Origin: Prochlorococcus sp. AG-363-M17
Lineage (GTDB): Bacteria; Cyanobacteriota; Cyanobacteriia; PCC-6307; Cyanobiaceae
Assembly (NCBI GenBank): GCA_003278365.1
Contig: QCFS01000002.1
Span: 1 to 64,000, forward strand
Length of the DNA: 64,000 nucleotides
Direction: 5' to 3'
Part shown: positions 19,671 through 29,373 of the stretch, in pieces
How the letters are laid out: each line of letters starts with the position of its first letter
Numbering within the stretch: the stretch's first letter is position 1
The notes under the pieces: generated by a model
Told to the model about the DNA's origin: nothing
Database searches by the model: none
The model's input: the letters and a program-made list of their open reading frames with translations, nothing else
Made by a program: the position numbers and the translations under genes

Positions 19671-20795
19671 ATGAAAGCACTAGCAGTTGTGCCACAAGGC
19701 TTAGAAAATCTTGCTGCCGAGGAGATCAAGCTTCTTGGGGGCACGGAGGTAGAGCCCTTAAAAAGAAGTGTTTCCTTCAATGCAGACTTGCCTTGCTTTT
19801 ACAGAATCCATCTTCAATCCAGGCTTCCATTTCGAATTTTAAGGGAGATATCTAGATTTAAATGTCAGTCTAGATCAGAACTTTACGCCAAAATCCAACA
19901 TGCTATTAATTGGGAAAAATGGCTTAATCCATCATTAAGTTTTAAAGTTGATGTCTCTGGTCATAGTAACTATCTAACACATAGTCACTACACAGCTTTA
20001 GAAGTTAAGAATGCAATAGTCGATCTACAAAGACATCTCTGGGGAGAACGTTCCAAGATTGAACTTGATAACCCTGATCTTTGTTTACACCTACACCTCA
20101 CCAATGATATAGCAATTTTAAGCCTAGATGGTTCAGGTAAAAGTCTTCATCGAAGAGGCTATAGACCTGCAATGGGAAGTGCTCCCATTAAAGAAAACTT
20201 AGCAGCCGGACTAATAAAATTAACTGGTTGGAATCAATCTTCCCCTTTAATAGACCCCATGTGTGGGTCAGGGACACTACTTATTGAAGCAGCCTCAATT
20301 GCACTCAAATTAGCACCTGGGATCTACAGATCTTACATTCTAGAAAACTGGAAAGATTTCAACTTGAAGCTATGGAAAGAAGAACTAAAGATTGCTTTTG
20401 AAAAGCAAGATTTCAATGGTCACATAGGCAAGCTGATAGGTTGTGAGAAGAATTCAGATATTGCATTACAAGCACAAAAAAATATTCAAGTAGCCGGCCT
20501 TGAGAACTATATTGAAATAAAGAATTTGCCCTTTTCTGATCTTAAGATCCCCAACAAAAAAGGGGTTGTTATTTGCAATCCTCCTTACGGTAAAAGAATA
20601 GGAAGAGAAGACGATTTATCAACGCTGTATACAAACCTTGGCAATTTTTTGAAAAAAAATGCATCCGGATGGGAGTTTTGGATTCTCAGCGGGAATCCAT
20701 CTTTAACTAAGTCACTAAAAATGAAATGCTCTCAGCGTATTCCTATCAACAATGGTGGATTAGATTGTCGATGGCTGAAATACACAATTAACTGA
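19671..20795 (+). CDS. THUMP-domain class I SAM-dependent RNA methyltransferase (RlmL/RlmKL N-part-like)
   Basis: AVVPQGLENLAAEE, LIDPMCGSGTLLIEAA, VICNPPYGKRIG. Confidence 0.88.
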   Translation: MKALAVVPQGLENLAAEEIKLLGGTEVEPLKRSVSFNADLPCFYRIHLQSRLPFRILREISRFKCQSRSELYAKIQHAINWEKWLNPSLSFKVDVSGHSNYLTHSHYTALEVKNAIVDLQRHLWGERSKIELDNPDLCLHLHLTNDIAILSLDGSGKSLHRRGYRPAMGSAPIKENLAAGLIKLTGWNQSSPLIDPMCGSGTLLIEAASIALKLAPGIYRSYILENWKDFNLKLWKEELKIAFEKQDFNGHIGKLIGCEKNSDIALQAQKNIQVAGLENYIEIKNLPFSDLKIPNKKGVVICNPPYGKRIGREDDLSTLYTNLGNFLKKNASGWEFWILSGNPSLTKSLKMKCSQRIPINNGGLDCRWLKYTIN

Positions 20796-21185
20796 TTAAG
20801 GACGTCCCAAAACCGCCTTAGTTGTCCTTGCTAAGCCCTCCCATGTTTCTGGAAGATAAGGCCCTTTAGCTAAACCACCCCCAATCCTCAAACTAAATCC
20901 AGCTAATAGAAGATCTAAGAACACAACCACTAATAAAGCTGGAATCAAATCCCATCCCAGAGATTTCTGCATCCAAACCACAAGAACAGCTTCTGCGGCC
21001 AGAAGAGCAAACAACATAAAAGCCCCCCCCATTAGGAGAAAAATCCCTCCACTGATTAATCGACGTTTCTCTCGATCAACTTCTTGAAGAGCAATTCTGA
21101 CATGGAGGTCCATTACAGACCCTGCTAGCGCTGTTACTCGCGCAGCAGCCCCAAAACCACCCTTAGATCGTGATGAATCACTCAT
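20796..21185 (-). CDS. phage holin superfamily III / DUF1469-like membrane protein
   Basis: two TM segments, ALQEVDREKRRLISGGIFLLMGGAFMLFALLAA. Confidence 0.65.
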   Translation of the reverse strand: MSDSSRSKGGFGAAARVTALAGSVMDLHVRIALQEVDREKRRLISGGIFLLMGGAFMLFALLAAEAVLVVWMQKSLGWDLIPALLVVVFLDLLLAGFSLRIGGGLAKGPYLPETWEGLARTTKAVLGRP

Positions 21186-21652
21186 TAGGACCGACGCCCC
21201 CCGGCAAGAATCATTCCAATAATTAAACCAACTCCAGTAGCAAGTCCAATAGCAAGCAATGGCCGGTTTCGTACAGGTCGCTCTATGCGGGGCCTAAGAG
21301 TGCTATTTAACTCATCGAGTAATTCTTCTAATTGCTTTTCAAGAGGTTCCAGGCTATCGGCAAAATCTCTGGTTTTATCTCCAGCAGCATTTAACAACTC
21401 CTCAAGTTGCTCTCGAACTCCATAACTCGACCCATCAGTGGATTGCTGAGAGATCACTCGAACAACCTCATCAAAACTCCCCATCGTCGCTTCCAGTGTC
21501 TGTCTTGCGACATCTGGCCATCGCTCTTGAATCTTGGGTAACAGGCTTTCAAATCTTTCACTAAAAGACTGATCCTGAAGATCTCTTTCTGTAGGCGCAG
21601 TACTTCCAACTGCTTCCTGGGGGTCTCCGGAGGGGGAATTCACTGACTCCAT
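21185..21652 (-). CDS. DUF883/YqjD-like membrane-associated protein
   Basis: coiled N-part and C-terminal RPVRNRPLLAIGLATGVGLIIGMILAGGRRS. Confidence 0.6.
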   Translation of the reverse strand: MESVNSPSGDPQEAVGSTAPTERDLQDQSFSERFESLLPKIQERWPDVARQTLEATMGSFDEVVRVISQQSTDGSSYGVREQLEELLNAAGDKTRDFADSLEPLEKQLEELLDELNSTLRPRIERPVRNRPLLAIGLATGVGLIIGMILAGGRRS

Positions 21653-21897
21653 TTAATCAAGACCTTGTAAGCAAAGCCTAGGGAGACCTAGACCACAAAG
21701 AAACCCCTTCCCTTGGTTTTGCTTCCAAGACAAAAAATCCCCGTTCCCAATAATTTCCTTGATTTAGCTTGTTTCGACGGAGCGAAGCATTCATTAATAA
21801 CCATATTTTTCATTTCATTTCTCTTAAAGACTATCGCCAAAGAAAGACCTCTAGTGCTAGAGCTGGTGTCATCTCTCTACCGATCTTGGACGTACGA

Positions 21898-22026
21898 ATG
21901 TCCGTACTATTTTTTGCTTCCAGCATGCTCCCTAACACCAATCAGCAAATGGGTGTTGCCTTAGCAGGAGCCGCAGGCCTTTTAGCTATTGCCTTGTGGT
22001 TTACGGGAAGGTCAGAAGAGGCCTAA
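21898..22026 (+). CDS. small hypothetical membrane protein (42 aa)
   Basis: MSVLFFASSMLPNTNQQMGVALAGAAGLLAIALWFTGRSEEA, followed by a strong terminator; ORF-track start at 21769 is probably too long. Confidence 0.5.
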   Translation: MSVLFFASSMLPNTNQQMGVALAGAAGLLAIALWFTGRSEEA

Positions 22027-22072
22027 AGTTCTTCAGGTCACTGAGCAAATTTATTTGCAAAGCACTGACAAG

Positions 22073-22113
22073 TTTTCCCAATGGCTTGAAATTTACCATT
22101 GGGGAAATTTTTT
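22073..22113 (+). terminator. rho-independent terminator
   Basis: TTTCCCAATGG ... CCATTGGGGAAA (one bulge) followed by TTTTTT. Confidence 0.75.
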
Positions 22114-22183
22114 ATTGAGAAGAAGTGACACTTAAATTAAATAATTTTTTTCTCTTACAAAGCTTTCCAACCAAGTTCTTTAA

Positions 22184-22420
22184 GTGCCAATTCAAGATCC
22201 TATAACCCCCAGTCTCCAAGTTCAGTTCCAGACCGAGAAGTTAAGTCGTACAATTCAAGAATGTGATGATATCTATTTACTCAGAGCAATAGCTCTCGAA
22301 CTACTCCAGTTACACGAAAAGAAAAGTGCTATTGCCCAATGGGCAACAAGAAGGGCGGCTGAAGCTGAAAATCAAGCAATTGACACTCCATACCACCGAA
22401 ATAATTTCGAAAAAAGCTAG
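22184..22420 (+). CDS. conserved-looking hypothetical protein
   Basis: 78 aa ORF with no stronger overlapping ORF. Confidence 0.5.
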   Translation: MPIQDPITPSLQVQFQTEKLSRTIQECDDIYLLRAIALELLQLHEKKSAIAQWATRRAAEAENQAIDTPYHRNNFEKS

Positions 22421-22590
22421 ATTTAAATGTAATTTAGAAACATGTTTAACTAGACGTACTTGATCTAAGTGGCAATTAAAAAATTTAATGATTCAAAAAA
22501 CTTCGAACCAACATATTGATAGGTAAGAGAGGGTGCCAGGATTTTTATATTTCTTTCCAGCAATCTAAGCATTTAAATAAAGTAGGTCGT

Positions 22591-22992
22591 ATGGAGTTAA
22601 AGCTAAGTCTCCCCAAAAACAAGAAGCAAAGAAGATGGGTTTTATTGGAGCATAAAGGCGCTCCTGAAGACCCCCTAGGGATCCACTATGATCTTCTTTT
22701 AGAAGATGAAGGTTCTTGTAGAACTTGGCGTTTATCAAAAATCCCAACTCTAGATTCCATATCTGTTGATGCCGCCCCTTTGCCTCCACACAAGCTTGCA
22801 TGGCTTGAAAAAAAAGAAGGTGAGGTATCAGGAGGAAGAGGGACAGCCAAAAGGGTGATGGCAGGTATCTATACAGGGGATTTGCCAAACATGACAGTCA
22901 AAAACCTGCGAGTATTTCTCAAAAACGAAGTTCTCGAGGGCTGTCTGGAAATAATTGGGAACCGTTGCCACTTAACATCCGGCATCCAATAG
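22591..22992 (+). CDS. LigD 3'-phosphoesterase-like domain protein
   Basis: RWVLLEHKGAPEDPLGIHYDLLLEDEGSCRTWRL...KRVMAGIY; start chosen at MELKLSLP. Confidence 0.65.
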   Translation: MELKLSLPKNKKQRRWVLLEHKGAPEDPLGIHYDLLLEDEGSCRTWRLSKIPTLDSISVDAAPLPPHKLAWLEKKEGEVSGGRGTAKRVMAGIYTGDLPNMTVKNLRVFLKNEVLEGCLEIIGNRCHLTSGIQ

Positions 22993-23067
22993 CTACAAAG
23001 AGTCTTATAGCAACTTGAGTTTTCAAGAGAGTCCGCTAACCTTCAGTGCCTAAAGAGAAGAGTCCTT

Positions 23068-26000
23068 TTGGTTTACATAAATCAAGTCGGACTAACAAAC
23101 TTCAAATCCTTCGGGGGGTATAAGTGCATACCCCTCGAAGAGGGTTTTACTGTTGTAACTGGTCCAAATGGATCCGGGAAAAGCAATATTCTCGATGGGG
23201 TTTTGTTCTGCCTAGGTCTTGCGACAAGTCGAGGAATGAGGGCAGATCGCCTACCTGACCTTGTAAATAGCAGTGTTTTACGCCAAGGAAAGTCTGCCGA
23301 AACAGTAGTAAGTGTTCGGTTTGACCTCAGTGATTGGCAACCTGATCCTGCCGAAGAAGGTCTAGAGGCACCATTAGAAGGGCCTTGGATTAAGAATGGG
23401 CAAAAAGAATGGACCGTAACTCGTCGCCTAAGAGTTATGCCAGGTGGTTCTTACAGTTCCAGCTATAGCTGTGATGATGAACCTTGCAATCTTCAGCAAC
23501 TACAAACTCAGCTCAGAAGGCTTCGCATTGACCCAGAAGGAAGCAATGTCGTCATGCAGGGAGATGTCACGCGAATCGTTTCAATGAGCAATCGAGATCG
23601 TAGAGGTCTCATTGACGAGCTTGCTGGAATAGCACTATTTGACAATCGAATCGAACAAAGCAAAAAAAAGCTTGATGTTGTTTTTGAAAGAGAAGAGCGG
23701 TGCCGAATAGTTGAGCAAGAGCTTTTTTTAAATCGGCAGAAACTCGAAAAAGACTGTGCAAAAGCCAGGACTTATCAGGAGTTAAAGGAAAATCTTCAAA
23801 TCGGTCGGCAACAGGAATTAATTCTTGCATTTGAGGCGGAGGAAGCAAACCACTTAAAACTTCAATCAGACAGAAAAGACCTCTTATCTAAACAAGAAAC
23901 AGATACGATTTCTCTTTCTAAGAAAGAAGAGAAATTATCTGAACTAGCAACAAACTTCAATGCTTTACAAAACAAGGTAAAAGAGCTAGGAGAAGACAAA
24001 TTACTTTCTGTACAAGCAGAAATTGCAGGTATTGAGACCCAATCTACAGAACTTGACCGTCAAGCAAACTTTCATAAGGAACAAGGACAAGAGCTTCAAA
24101 AGCAGCGGGAAGGTTTAATTAATCGTCGCAACGAACTTCAAGTCGCAAGTGAAAATCGCACAACTGAATTTTCAACTAAAGAGTTAAGCAATGCAGAGGA
24201 GGTTTGTAGGCAAGCAGAAGCTGCTGTGGAGATTTCAAGAAGAAGACTAGGTGAAGTCGCTGGAAGATCTGGTAGTTGGCTAGGTGATCAAAAACGACGT
24301 AACGAAGAGAGGCATCAACTTCAAATTCAAATTGAGCCTTTTCAAAAGGAGCAGCAAAAGCTTGAAGAGCGTTTATTGCAAGATCGCAAAAGAAAAGAAG
24401 AGCTAGAGTCAGACCAGGAAAGAGATGCTCATGAAAATAAACAAGTTCATGAACATCTTGGTTTTCTCGAGAAGGAATGGGAAGAGGTCCAGAAACTTTT
24501 ACAAACATCTAAAGACAATTTCAAGAAAGACAAAGAATATCTAGATGTACATCAACGTACAAAATTGAGATTAGAAAGTGAGCAAGCAAGACTTGAGAAA
24601 GAAATTGCTCGAATAGAAAGTCGTTCAGAGACACTTAAAGAAAGCCGAGGAATAGGAGCTTTACAACTGCTACTCAAATTAGGTTTAGAGGGTGTTCATG
24701 GGCATGTTGCTCACCTAGGAGAGGTAAATGACAATGAGCGACTGGCACTCGAAGTTGCTGCAGGAGCAAGACTCAGCCAAGTTGTTGTCGACAATGATCA
24801 AATAGCAGCAAAAGCAATTCAACTTCTGAAAAAGCACCGCGCAGGAAGACTGACTTTCTTACCTCTAAATAAAATTCACAAACAACATAAAGACCTAGCT
24901 AGAGAACGACCTAAAGAATCGCTAAAGCAGATTCCAGGCCTTATCGGCAAAGCAATAGATTTAGTTCAGTTTGAAGCTATTTATTCAGATGTCTTTGCTT
25001 ATGTTTTTGGAGAAACATTAGTTTTTAAAGAACTCAATTCAGCAAGACAATCTCTTGGTCGCAATAGAGCTGTAACCTTAGATGGAGAACTATTGGAAAG
25101 AAGCGGAGCCATTACAGGAGGAAGCTTTGCAGGAAGAAACAATTTTCTTTCTTTTGGTAGATCAAATGAAAATGATGAAGCAGGTCCACTTCGGGAAAGA
25201 CTTTTAGAATTATTAGAAGCACTTTCAGCTTGTAAAAGAGAAGAAACTAATCAATCTCAAAAATTAGAAGCATCACTTCCCCGTTTAAGACAGCTTGAAC
25301 AAAAACAAGCAGCATTGGGAGCAGAGATAGAAACAGCAAAAAGATCAAATGAACCAGTTTTGGAAAGACGTCACCATCGATCTGAAAAATTAAAAGCCCT
25401 TCAAGAATCTAGAATTGAGCAAGAGAAGCGTTTACAAAAAATCATCAAAGATCTTGCGCCAATGATTGTAAAACTTGAGAAAATATATCAGGAAGATAAT
25501 TTGACTAAGCCTAATTCCGATACTGAAGAGCTTCAAAAACTAAAAGTAGAGCTTGAAGCTGCTGATACCTCTCTTATTAAAGCAAGAAAAAATAGAGATA
25601 CATTATTAAGCCAAGCGCGTGAACGGCAATTGAGTATTGATCGGTTAGAAGATCAAAGAAAGTCTTTACTTAAAGAAGAGGAAAGACTGCAAGACGCTGT
25701 ACAAAATCTTGCTAAGGCACATCAAGATTGGAAACAGAACCAAAAAAACCTCCAAGCTCAGCGAAGCAAACTTGAGCTTGAGCAAAAGCAACTCCAAGAA
25801 AGCTTTGGGGAGTTTCGTCGAGCGAGAGATATTGCTGAAAAAGAATTAGCGACTCAACGAGAGGGGCTTCAAGAGGCTCAATGGAATCTTCAACGTCTCA
25901 AAGAAAGCCTCCAATCCATAGAAGAAGAAATTCGTAGTGGATCTATAAGAATTCAAGAACTAAAGGGCAATCTCCCAGTCCCATATCCAGAAATCACTGA

Positions 26001-26664
26001 TGCGCTCCGTGAGATGGGGTTAGAAGGTCTTCGTGCAAAATTACAACAAATTCAAGGTCGTATGGAAGCTCTAGAACCTGTAAATATGCTTGCGTTAGAA
26101 GAACTTGAAAAATTGGAAGATCGTTTAACCGATCTTGGACAAAAACTTTCAGTTCTCACAGAAGAAAGAGCTGAGCTACTTCTCCGAATAGAGAATGTTG
26201 CCACTCTCAGGCAAGAAGCATTTTTAGAAGCCTTTGAAGAGGTTGACAAACATTTCCGAGAAATTTTTGCGAGCCTTTCAGAGGGAGATGGGCATCTTCA
26301 ACTAGATAATTCTGATGATCCCCTTGAAGGAGGATTAACATTAGTAGCTCATCCAAAAGGCAAGACCGTTAGGAGGCTGGCAGCAATGTCCGGTGGCGAA
26401 AAATCTCTTACAGCTCTGAGCTTCTTGTTTGCACTTCAACGATTCCGTCCATCTCCCTTCTACGCACTAGACGAAGTAGATAGCTTTCTAGACGGTGTAA
26501 ATGTTGAGCGCCTCTCTGCGCTTATATCTCAACAAGCAAATGAGGCGCAATTTCTTGTAGTAAGCCACCGTAGACCAATGATTGGGGCCTCACAGCGAAC
26601 AATTGGTGTCACCCAAGCTCGTGGAGCAAATACACAAGTCGTGGGTTTACCTCAAGCAGCTTGA
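23068..26664 (+). CDS. smc: chromosome segregation protein SMC
   Basis: Walker A VTGPNGSGKSNILDGVLF, coiled coils, hinge, signature LAAMSGGEKSLTALSFLFALQ; TTG start. Confidence 0.97.
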   Translation: MVYINQVGLTNFKSFGGYKCIPLEEGFTVVTGPNGSGKSNILDGVLFCLGLATSRGMRADRLPDLVNSSVLRQGKSAETVVSVRFDLSDWQPDPAEEGLEAPLEGPWIKNGQKEWTVTRRLRVMPGGSYSSSYSCDDEPCNLQQLQTQLRRLRIDPEGSNVVMQGDVTRIVSMSNRDRRGLIDELAGIALFDNRIEQSKKKLDVVFEREERCRIVEQELFLNRQKLEKDCAKARTYQELKENLQIGRQQELILAFEAEEANHLKLQSDRKDLLSKQETDTISLSKKEEKLSELATNFNALQNKVKELGEDKLLSVQAEIAGIETQSTELDRQANFHKEQGQELQKQREGLINRRNELQVASENRTTEFSTKELSNAEEVCRQAEAAVEISRRRLGEVAGRSGSWLGDQKRRNEERHQLQIQIEPFQKEQQKLEERLLQDRKRKEELESDQERDAHENKQVHEHLGFLEKEWEEVQKLLQTSKDNFKKDKEYLDVHQRTKLRLESEQARLEKEIARIESRSETLKESRGIGALQLLLKLGLEGVHGHVAHLGEVNDNERLALEVAAGARLSQVVVDNDQIAAKAIQLLKKHRAGRLTFLPLNKIHKQHKDLARERPKESLKQIPGLIGKAIDLVQFEAIYSDVFAYVFGETLVFKELNSARQSLGRNRAVTLDGELLERSGAITGGSFAGRNNFLSFGRSNENDEAGPLRERLLELLEALSACKREETNQSQKLEASLPRLRQLEQKQAALGAEIETAKRSNEPVLERRHHRSEKLKALQESRIEQEKRLQKIIKDLAPMIVKLEKIYQEDNLTKPNSDTEELQKLKVELEAADTSLIKARKNRDTLLSQARERQLSIDRLEDQRKSLLKEEERLQDAVQNLAKAHQDWKQNQKNLQAQRSKLELEQKQLQESFGEFRRARDIAEKELATQREGLQEAQWNLQRLKESLQSIEEEIRSGSIRIQELKGNLPVPYPEITDALREMGLEGLRAKLQQIQGRMEALEPVNMLALEELEKLEDRLTDLGQKLSVLTEERAELLLRIENVATLRQEAFLEAFEEVDKHFREIFASLSEGDGHLQLDNSDDPLEGGLTLVAHPKGKTVRRLAAMSGGEKSLTALSFLFALQRFRPSPFYALDEVDSFLDGVNVERLSALISQQANEAQFLVVSHRRPMIGASQRTIGVTQARGANTQVVGLPQAA

Positions 26665-26726
26665 AATGCATCTGACAGCCCATTACGTCACAATGGATCG
26701 ATCACCCCTTTTCTTCAGTTCTGCGA

Positions 26727-27764
26727 TTGAACAGCATCCAACCCGCTAACGACCCACTTGCTTCCGTTCCAAGTGATCGGCTCTGGCTTAGATCAGAGCT
26801 CATGGGAACTCAGGTGATTACACGTGATAGTGGACGCCGTTTAGGAGTAGTCGGAGAAGTTGTTGTAGATATAGATCGCAGAGAAGTTGTTGCTCTAGGT
26901 CTTCGAGACAACCCTCTCACTCGTTTTTTGCCAGGTCTTCCAAGATGGATGCCTTTAGAACAAATCAAACAAGTAGGTGACGTCATTCTTGTAGATTCTG
27001 CTGACTCACTTAGTGAAGGGTTTACGCCAGAAAGATATAGCCGAGTAATCAATTGCCAAGTAATTACTGAATCTGGTGAACAACTAGGAAGAGTTCTTGG
27101 TTTTTCCTTTGATATAGAAACCGGGGAGCTAACTACTCTAGTTATGGGTGCCATGGGGGTTCCACTTTTAGGGGAAGGTGTACTAAGTACATGGGAAATA
27201 CCTGTAGATGAGATCGTAAGTAGTGGCTCAGATCGAATAATAGTTTATGAAGGTGCTGAAGAAAAACTAAAACAAATGAATAGCGGATTTCTTGAAAAGA
27301 TAGGAATTGGAGGTACCAGCTGGGAGGAAAGAGAAAGAGAAAGATATAGAGTCAATTTGGTTCCAGTAGAAAACCAACTTTTATCAGGGCAGTCAATAGA
27401 GGAAGAGCAATATAAGCTTGAGGAGTCAACTACACAAAGTTATGACATAGAGGAAGAAATGGAATACGTCGAGATAGATCAACCACAACAGGAAACTATG
27501 CGCCAACGTCGATACTTAGATGAGATTCCTTCTATCAATCAAAGATATCGTAGAGAAGAGTTTCCCTCTTCCTCAAACCCTTTCGAGCCAGAAAATGAAA
27601 TCAATGAAGTGAACACTCAAAAAACTAGGAAGGCATCTCGTAGGCCAATACAGAACACCGATGAGCTTTTAGATGTTGAACCATTAGATATAGATAAAAA
27701 TCAAAATACAGATAACTATAAAAAAAGAGAAACAATGAAAAATGAATTAGAAGATCCTTGGTAA
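26727..27764 (+). CDS. PRC-barrel domain protein
   Basis: two PRC-barrel-like repeats (LMGTQVITRDSGRRLGVVGEVVVD; VINCQVITESGEQLGRVLGFSFD) and an acidic tail. Confidence 0.75.
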   Translation: MNSIQPANDPLASVPSDRLWLRSELMGTQVITRDSGRRLGVVGEVVVDIDRREVVALGLRDNPLTRFLPGLPRWMPLEQIKQVGDVILVDSADSLSEGFTPERYSRVINCQVITESGEQLGRVLGFSFDIETGELTTLVMGAMGVPLLGEGVLSTWEIPVDEIVSSGSDRIIVYEGAEEKLKQMNSGFLEKIGIGGTSWEERERERYRVNLVPVENQLLSGQSIEEEQYKLEESTTQSYDIEEEMEYVEIDQPQQETMRQRRYLDEIPSINQRYRREEFPSSSNPFEPENEINEVNTQKTRKASRRPIQNTDELLDVEPLDIDKNQNTDNYKKRETMKNELEDPW

Positions 27765-27847
27765 GAAGTAGCCCAGAGATTTTGATTAATCTATTCTTCT
27801 ATAAGTTAGGAACAAATTAAGTAAATCTTATTATGGAAAGGTTTCTC

Positions 27848-29131
27848 TCATAAGCCATCACCAATAATTTTATTTGGCATAAGCGAGAGCACTTCATTTG
27901 CCAGTAAATTTAATGCGCCTGGTTGCCCTCTCAAACTTCTAAGGTCTTCTTTTTGTCCTTTCAACCTTTCTGGGGAATCAAGCCAATCTGCAGCTTCTTC
28001 AGCTATTGAAAGAGGCGATATTTTTCCAACCCTTTCAGGTACAACCATTCTAGAAGCCGAGATATTTGGCCATGCTAAAAAGCTCTTCCTTCGAAGACGC
28101 CATAATGTCACAAGCTTTCCGAGACTCCATTTAAATCCTGGTAACCGGCCAAGTAACCCCAATAAACCATCCCAGGCATACATGACTTTTAGATGCTGAG
28201 TTGGCACCAGGACAATCATAGGTATTCCCAATGCTCCAAGTTCTGCCGTATTAGCTCCAACAGTTGTAAGTGCAAGGTCACACTGACTTAAAGAGTAATA
28301 AGAGGGTTGGTTTTCTTCTAAATAAATTTCAGTGCCAGCATGTGTAACAAGTCTCTTCCAAGTTTCATTATTCAACTGAGGTTTTATGGAATGTATTCCT
28401 GATGAATAGTTTTTTGAAATAGGGTTCAGTGGAGTAACAAGCTTTTGGATCTCTTCTAAGTTTGTTGTAGGAGCAACTGGCAAAAGAAATCGACAGTTAG
28501 GTCTTATAAGAGCTAAATGATCAGCAACTTCTAATAGGAATGGAACGCCTACACAAAGCTTGCTTCTTTTGGAGCCTGGCATCAAAGCCACCCATTCACC
28601 AGAAGGCAAAGGAGCTTCATCTCTAGCTGAAATTGATAAATCTGCCATTAGATCGCCAACCACCGTGCATCGATCTTTAAAGCGTTTGGGAATCTTTGCC
28701 CGCACTTCAGATGTCATGGCAGCAATCCGATCATTCCATCCAGGCCAACGAACCAACCACTCTGCATAAGTCAAATGGCGATAACCAAGTCTCGCCGAGA
28801 GCAAAACACTCCAGAACTGATCCCCTCCAAGAAAAACAACAACACCATCATTGGGCCAACGGCCAAAAGCATTAGGGCGAACCAACAAATTCCAGAAGTT
28901 TTTTGCATTGTGAATTTCTTCAAATTGGAACCATTTACGCGCTGTGTCGGCTTCATTACCTGTTGAATTTGGACATGGAACTAAAACCAATTTCAAACTT
29001 ATGGAGGCATTAACTTCACGAGGTCTAATCGCAAGTCTCTTATGCAAAATTTCAGCAAGGGGTCTTACCCAAGTAGCCAATTCCCCAGGCCCATTGGAAA
29101 CCAGAACAACCACTTGAGATGCGTCCTGCAT
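27848..29131 (-). CDS. lipid-A-disaccharide synthase-like protein
   Basis: VVLVSNGPGELATWVRPLAEIL, ALMPGSKRSK, LTTVGANTAELGALGIPMIVLVPT; start trimmed to MQDASQ because the ORF-track start lies inside the tRNA. Confidence 0.8.
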   Translation of the reverse strand: MQDASQVVVLVSNGPGELATWVRPLAEILHKRLAIRPREVNASISLKLVLVPCPNSTGNEADTARKWFQFEEIHNAKNFWNLLVRPNAFGRWPNDGVVVFLGGDQFWSVLLSARLGYRHLTYAEWLVRWPGWNDRIAAMTSEVRAKIPKRFKDRCTVVGDLMADLSISARDEAPLPSGEWVALMPGSKRSKLCVGVPFLLEVADHLALIRPNCRFLLPVAPTTNLEEIQKLVTPLNPISKNYSSGIHSIKPQLNNETWKRLVTHAGTEIYLEENQPSYYSLSQCDLALTTVGANTAELGALGIPMIVLVPTQHLKVMYAWDGLLGLLGRLPGFKWSLGKLVTLWRLRRKSFLAWPNISASRMVVPERVGKISPLSIAEEAADWLDSPERLKGQKEDLRSLRGQPGALNLLANEVLSLMPNKIIGDGL

Positions 29132-29170
29132 ATTTGCGGGAGCTGATGAAGTCAATTGATCAATAAAAAA

Positions 29171-29252
29171 TGCGGATGGCGAGACTTGAACTCGCAAGGC
29201 CGAAGCCACACGCTCCTTAGACGTGCGTGTCTACCAATTCCACCACATCCGC
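29171..29252 (-). tRNA. tRNA-Leu, anticodon AAG
   Basis: GCGGATG/CATCCGC acceptor, GTG/CAC D-stem, CACGT-CTAAGGA-GCGTG anticodon arm, long variable arm, GCGAG-TTCAAGT-CTCGC T arm. Confidence 0.93.
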
Positions 29253-29373
29253 CTAAGAGAAAGGTCACCTTTGAATAGTCATTTTTGATCATAATCGCAA
29301 GCGAGAAACAACACTTATAAGCAGTTTGGACAGAGACGCTGATACGATCCGGCAAAAGCCTGAATAATGCCGG

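Noticed and set aside
20796-21185. Phage-derived holin
   Set aside because: Belongs to a widespread bacterial holin-like/DUF1469 family; next to a DUF883-like gene in backbone context, so not evidence of a prophage
24176-24508. 110 aa antisense ORF inside smc (and many similar ORFs inside pgm, rarA, accC, sufS)
   Set aside because: Antisense frames inside strong CDSs with no domain signal
29132-29209. N-terminal extension of the lpxB-like ORF
   Set aside because: The first residues are encoded by the tRNA-Leu gene; a Met at 29131 starts the conserved sequence
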